A stretch of 64,000 bases of DNA from Ceratodon purpureus (taxonomy: Eukaryota > Streptophyta > Bryopsida > Pseudoditrichales > Ditrichaceae), in contig CM026428.1 of NCBI GenBank assembly GCA_014871385.1, forward strand, positions 13,952,041 through 14,016,040. The letters run 5' to 3'. The notes beneath the pieces were generated by a model. It was not told the origin of the DNA and did not search any database. It saw only the letters and a list, made by a program, of their open reading frames with translations. This document shows positions 60,122 through 64,000 of the stretch, in pieces; position 1 is the stretch's first letter, and each line of letters starts with the position of its first letter. Made by a program: the position numbers and the translations under genes.

Positions 60122-60571
60122 ATGCCTGATTTTTGGAGCCGTGCTCATCGTGAGAATGATGCACTCCTGGGTGACCGAAAGAGTTTGGTGACGATCGTGT
60201 TGTTGCTAGCGTGGGCGTTGGCTGCGTTGGTGTTACGTTGCTGTGAAGTTATCTTCGAGCGTCTTGATTGCGCAGTTGGAGAGCATCAGTTCCGTCGGGA
60301 GCAGCCGGAGGTGCAGAGTGCTGTAGAAGACCTTGGCGTGGGAAGACAGGAGGACCACAAGAGCGTTGGGGGGCAAGGAGAACCTTCGCAACGATTGTTG
60401 CTGGTGCCGACACGAAGAGAAGGAAAATTGTACGCCGTGAGAAGGGGAAGGACTACGGGAATTCTACATAGTTGGGAGGAGTGTAAGGAGAGCGTCCACA
60501 AGTTTAGGGGATCAGAGTATAAATCTTTCGGGACAGTAGCGGAGGCGATAGCGTACCTACGAGCAGATTAG
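60122..60571 (+). CDS. Antisense ORF in the copia element: hydrophobic segment plus RNase H1-type hybrid-binding domain
   Basis: 149 intact codons from ATG 60122 to TAG, on the strand opposite to pol, between the pol stop (60601) and the polypurine tract (~60055). Residues ~103-147 match the RNase H1 N-terminal domain (RHBD, also called the caulimovirus viroplasmin fold): YAVRRGRTTGILHSWEECK, then VHKFRGSEYKSF, with the expected Trp, Cys, Phe and KSF positions. This fold binds RNA:DNA hybrids or dsRNA. Residues ~22-42 (VTIVLLLAWALAALVLRCC core) are strongly hydrophobic and could be a membrane segment or signal anchor. There is no catalytic RNase H domain. Base use is GC-richer than much of the surroundings. 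It could be an accessory gene of the element or a captured host fragment; expression is unknown. Confidence 0.75.
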   Translation: MPDFWSRAHRENDALLGDRKSLVTIVLLLAWALAALVLRCCEVIFERLDCAVGEHQFRREQPEVQSAVEDLGVGRQEDHKSVGGQGEPSQRLLLVPTRREGKLYAVRRGRTTGILHSWEECKESVHKFRGSEYKSFGTVAEAIAYLRAD

Positions 60572-60602
60572 GGTTTTGATACCTGCGAGCAGATTAGGGT
60601 TC
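60554..60602. repeat. 23-bp direct repeat at the pol/antisense-ORF junction
   Basis: TACCT(A/G)CGAGCAGATTAGGG followed by TT occurs at 60554-60576 and 60580-60602. The first copy contains the TAG stop of the antisense ORF. The second runs up to the pol stop codon. Confidence 0.9.
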
Positions 60603-63600
60603 AATTACTCAGAGGTTTGTCTCTCAGAAACTGTAGACTGTAAACATTGATGTTCTTTCTGTAGAGTTCTAATTTAACTCTACCTAGAGACTTCGTTAAT
60701 AAATCAGCAGGTTGCTGAGCCGTGTTGATATATCTGAGTTCTATTTCGCCATTTTGTAACCTTTCTCTCACAAAGTGATAGTGAATTTCTATGTGCTTGC
60801 TACGTGCGTGAAATACAGGATTGCGGGCCAGTTTAAGTGCAGATTGGTTGTCACAGCTGATTGCCAAGGGAGAATAGACTAAGGTGGAATTAATATCGTT
60901 GTTGGCTTGGGAGACGGGAACAGTTGTTGACGGAAGAAGCTCTAATTCAGTGAGGAGACGCGAAAGCCAGACTGCTTCCTGAACGCCGCCGCTCAACGAT
61001 TTGTATTCGGATTCGGTGGATGATTTGGAGATTGTCAACTGCCGCTTGGACTGCCATGATACGGGACCTCCCGCAGCTAAGAACAGGTATGCTCCAATGC
61101 TTCTTCGGGTATCAGTGCAGGTTGCCCAGTCTGCATCGGTGAAACCTTGTATGGAGAAGATAGGATTGTTACTGTAAAGGATGCCATAATCAGAAGTAGA
61201 GAGTACGTACCTTAGGATATGCATAGCGGAGTCAAGGTGCGCCTGCTGAGGCGCAGCCATATAAGAGGCAATGCGGTTGACGGAAAAAGCCAGATCAGGT
61301 CTTGTGATAGTTAGAAAAATCAATTTTCCTACTAGTTGAGAGTATTTGGTTGAGTCTACTGACCTGGTATTTGTTTCGGAGCAGAGTGTTTGACCAGCCG
61401 GAAGTGGTGTTTTGGCAGGTTTTAAGTCCGTGGGCGCAAAATCATTCAAGATAGATAGTGCATATTCTCGTTGGTGAATGAAGATGCCGTGAGGGAGATA
61501 GTCAAATGTGACTCCGAGGTATTTTTTTATTAGACCTAAGTCAGTCATATCATATGTTTCTTGTAAAAATGATTTGAGCCAGTTGATTAATTTTGAGCAA
61601 CTCCCAGTTATGAAAAGATCATCTACATATAAGAGTAAGAGAACTACCTGGTTATCCTGATGCAGGAAGTACAGGTTTGGATCGAAACTGCTGCGACTGA
61701 GTCCTAATTGTCGAAGTGAGGCGTCAATTCGTTCGTACCAGTCCCTGGGAGACTGTTTGAGACCGTAGAGTGAACGGAGGAGGCGGCACACTTTGGATTC
61801 TTGTCCTGGGGTGATAAATCCAGGAGGCTGACGCATGAAGACAGGTTCTTTTAAAATTCCGTGAAGAAACGCCGTGCGTACATCCATATGATGTATGGGC
61901 CATTTTTGAGAAGAGGCAACTGCTACAATAGTTTGAATGGTTGCCCATTTGATAACTGGAGCGAAAGTTTCTTCAAAATCAAGTCCAGTTGTTGCTCAAA
62001 ACCGCGAGCCACCAACCTCGCCTTTTTTGTAGGTTTGCATCCTAATGGTCCTTCTTTAATTTTATAAACCCATTTGCAAGTAATGGGTCGGATGCCTTCT
62101 GGTAGGGTCTCGAGTTTCCATGTTTGGTTTTTATGGATACTGTCCATTTCTTTCTGCATAGCCTCTTGCCACCCGGGATCTAATTTAGCTTCCGAAAAAG
62201 TGATGTTGTCACTGTTTGAAGTATGTGCAGTTGGTGATGGGACGTCGGGAATTGCTAATGGTGTGCAGTCGGGAGAATGGTCACTAAGGTAGACTACATA
62301 GTCATCCAGTCTGATGTTGTGAGCACGAGTTCGAGAGCTTCGACGAGGTGGAGCTGGTGGTTGGCACTCGAGAGATGCTGGGGAATTAATGGTACTGACA
62401 GGGGATATTTGTCTCTCAAGAACTGGTGGGGAAGGAGAGGGTGAACTGGAGAGGTCGAGGAGCTCGGCAGGGTGACTGTTCTGAAGAGAAGGAGTGGAAG
62501 GATGCGAATGTTCTATGGGATCAGACTGGTTCGTGATAGCACATGAGGGTAGTAGGGGATCTATTCTATCTGGTAGTGAGTTGAGGGGACTCGGATCTGC
62601 TGCTATGGAGGAAGGGGTGTAAGTGAACTTGTTCTCATTAAATGAGATGTCTCTACTAACTATAACCTTTCTGGTAGCCGGATTCCAGCATCTATAAGCT
62701 TTTGAATGTTCATCGTAACCAAGTAGTATGGTTGGAAAGGCTTTAGGATCAAGTTTGGTTCTGCGCTCTTTCGGTATGTGGACAAAGGCTAGGCAGCCAA
62801 TTACCCTAAGATGAGCTATGTTCGGTTTAATTCCCGAGAAGGCTTCCTCGGGAGTTATCTTTGAGAGAGCTCGGCAAGGCAATCTGTTCTGGACATAATT
62901 TACAGCCATAGCAATTTCGTCCCAGAGAAATCGAGGGATACGAGTACCTGATACAACGCTTCAGATGCCTTCGAGGAGGCTGCGATTCTTGCGTTCAGCT
63001 GTGCCGTTTTGTTCAGGTGAGTATCCGGAAGTTAATTGTTGATGTATGCCGTGTGTCTCACAGTAGGATTTGAATTCATCAGACACATATTCGCCACCAC
63101 GGTCGGATCTTAGAGTCTTGATTTTGAGTGTTGGAGTCTCAACTAGTTGTCGAAACTTGTTGAAGAACGATATTGTCTGCGATTTGTGAGATAGAAAGTA
63201 TAACCATGTTTTACGAGAATAATCATCAATAAAGGTTAGAATGTACCTGCAATTTGATCTGGTTGGTGTATCTAGAGGGCCGCATAAATCACTGTGTATT
63301 AATTGGAGAGGAAAGCTTGAGAATGTCGACCTAATTTTTGGGAAGCTTTCCCTGTGAAGATTACCGAGTGCACAGTTAGAGCAAAATCTTTTTAAATAGG
63401 GAAGTAATGGAATGCCGTTTACTAACCTTTGTTGTGACATGTGGTACAGGCTTTGTCTGTTCACGTGGACGAGCCTGCGATGCCAGAGGTCTGTAATTGC
63501 TTCCGGAGAAGTTGCTATCATGTTTTCGTCCTGGGCCGGTGGTATCGTTGCTTCACCTGAAACTGACTGTAAGTTTGTGTGGTTACGTACCTTGGTTGAG

Positions 63601-64000
63601 GCTTTGATTTGCTGTTGCGGTTCTGAATCAGCAGTGTCTGTGTGTGTGGTCCCTCCTGATGATGTAGGGAGAGTGCTGGTGATTGATACACCCGTGTGCG
63701 TGTTGTTTGCAGACTCTGGAACACCTTGTTGTGATTTGAAGTGAGCTGGATGATGACTGATGGGCGTGGAAGGAATGACCAATTGTGATGAAGTTGCTGC
63801 TAAACAAGAAATTTGACTGGTAAGTATTGCCTTTGCAGATAATTTGTATAGCTTGGTGCGAGGATCCCTCACGGCTTTAAAGAAAACTTTGTCAGGTTGT
63901 TTAATGCTAAAGATGAGACATAGTTTTGAGGAAAATAAAATTGTGTGTCCAAGATCTGTTAATCTACCAACGGAAATAAGATTTGTTTTAACACCAGGCA
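60601..64000 (-). pseudogene. Copia pol (integrase, reverse transcriptase, RNase H), inactivated
   Basis: The frame is open from the right edge through the gag-pre-integrase/zinc region (WHRRLVHVN with H-x4-H, later CSNC, ~63370-63485). The integrase catalytic triad is present: D ~63290, D ~63104, E ~62996 in EQNGTAERKN. The chain is then cut by an in-frame TGA at 62961-62963. It resumes in the same frame through the integrase C-terminus and the start of reverse transcriptase (WVYKIKEG, KARLVARGFEQ). A single-base frameshift follows near 61983-61998, after GFEQ. The next frame carries MDVRTAFLHG, YGLKQSPRDW, the RT motif YVDD (~61618-61629), and RNase H motifs (FTDADWA, SSTESEYKSL, KHIEIHYHFVRERL), ending at 60601. 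Only these two lesions are seen, so inactivation looks recent. Confidence 0.9.

Larger units (their letters stand above)
59783..64000 (-). mobile_element. Ty1/copia LTR retrotransposon, 3' part (truncated by the window edge)
   Basis: The order on the minus strand is integrase, reverse transcriptase, RNase H, spacer with an antisense ORF, polypurine tract, putative 3' LTR. This is the copia arrangement (integrase before RT). gag, protease and the 5' LTR would lie to the right of 64000. The left boundary is taken from the putative LTR end and is approximate; a 5-bp target duplication cannot be checked without the other end. Confidence 0.8.

Noticed and set aside
60268-60471. Second plus frame overlapping the antisense ORF
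   Set aside because: Different frame of the same segment, rich in Arg/Gly, without the RHBD signature; treated as a shadow.

Overview
The window is nuclear DNA of a land plant. The evidence is spliced GT-AG genes with many short introns, a callose synthase, a plant-type DEAD-box ribosome-biogenesis helicase, plant F-box proteins, a canonical miR160 hairpin, a Ty1/copia retrotransposon and several MITE-like elements. AT-rich intergenic DNA and small lineage-specific F-box and RING-CH genes would fit a bryophyte (moss or liverwort), but this is weak inference and I cannot name a species.

Layout. 1-6.5 kb has moderate GC, a pri-miR160 hairpin (2.3 kb), two tentative terminal exons of an unrecognised plus-strand gene and a foldback MITE. 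6.5-11 kb is AT-rich with a 914-bp element flanked by TTAA, ending at a single-exon RING-CH gene. 12.2-18.4 kb (minus) is a complete 19-exon RH28/DRS1-type helicase (831 aa) with telobox and site II motifs upstream. 18.5-25.4 kb is AT-rich, holding a decayed SRA/YDG (SUVH-type) fragment. A second RING-CH paralogue (25.5-26.0 kb) and an intronless F-box/kelch-type gene (26.4-27.5 kb) follow, both minus. 29.1-49.2 kb (minus) is a 51-exon callose synthase of the GSL8/GSL10 clade. I could join every exon in phase, giving 1999 codons plus a stop. Its 5' leader intron (about 49.3-50.95 kb) is a degenerate array in which the splice-donor region has been repeatedly duplicated. 51.4-56.9 kb is repeat-rich: a G-run tract, the second copy of the TTAA element, a ~0.68 kb tandem duplication, and a Harbinger-like MITE inserted into an inverted member of its own family. 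56.9-58.5 kb (minus) is a two-exon F-box gene. 59.8-64 kb is the 3' part of a copia element (pol on minus, broken by one stop and one frameshift, running off the right edge).

Most unusual item: between the copia pol stop and its putative polypurine tract/3' LTR lies an intact antisense ORF of 149 codons. It has a hydrophobic N-terminal segment and a clear RNase H1-type RNA:DNA-hybrid-binding domain at its C-terminus.

The host genes do not form a pathway. They cover ribosome biogenesis (RH28), wall/cytokinesis callose (CALS), ubiquitin ligation (RING-CH and F-box genes) and auxin-response control by miR160.
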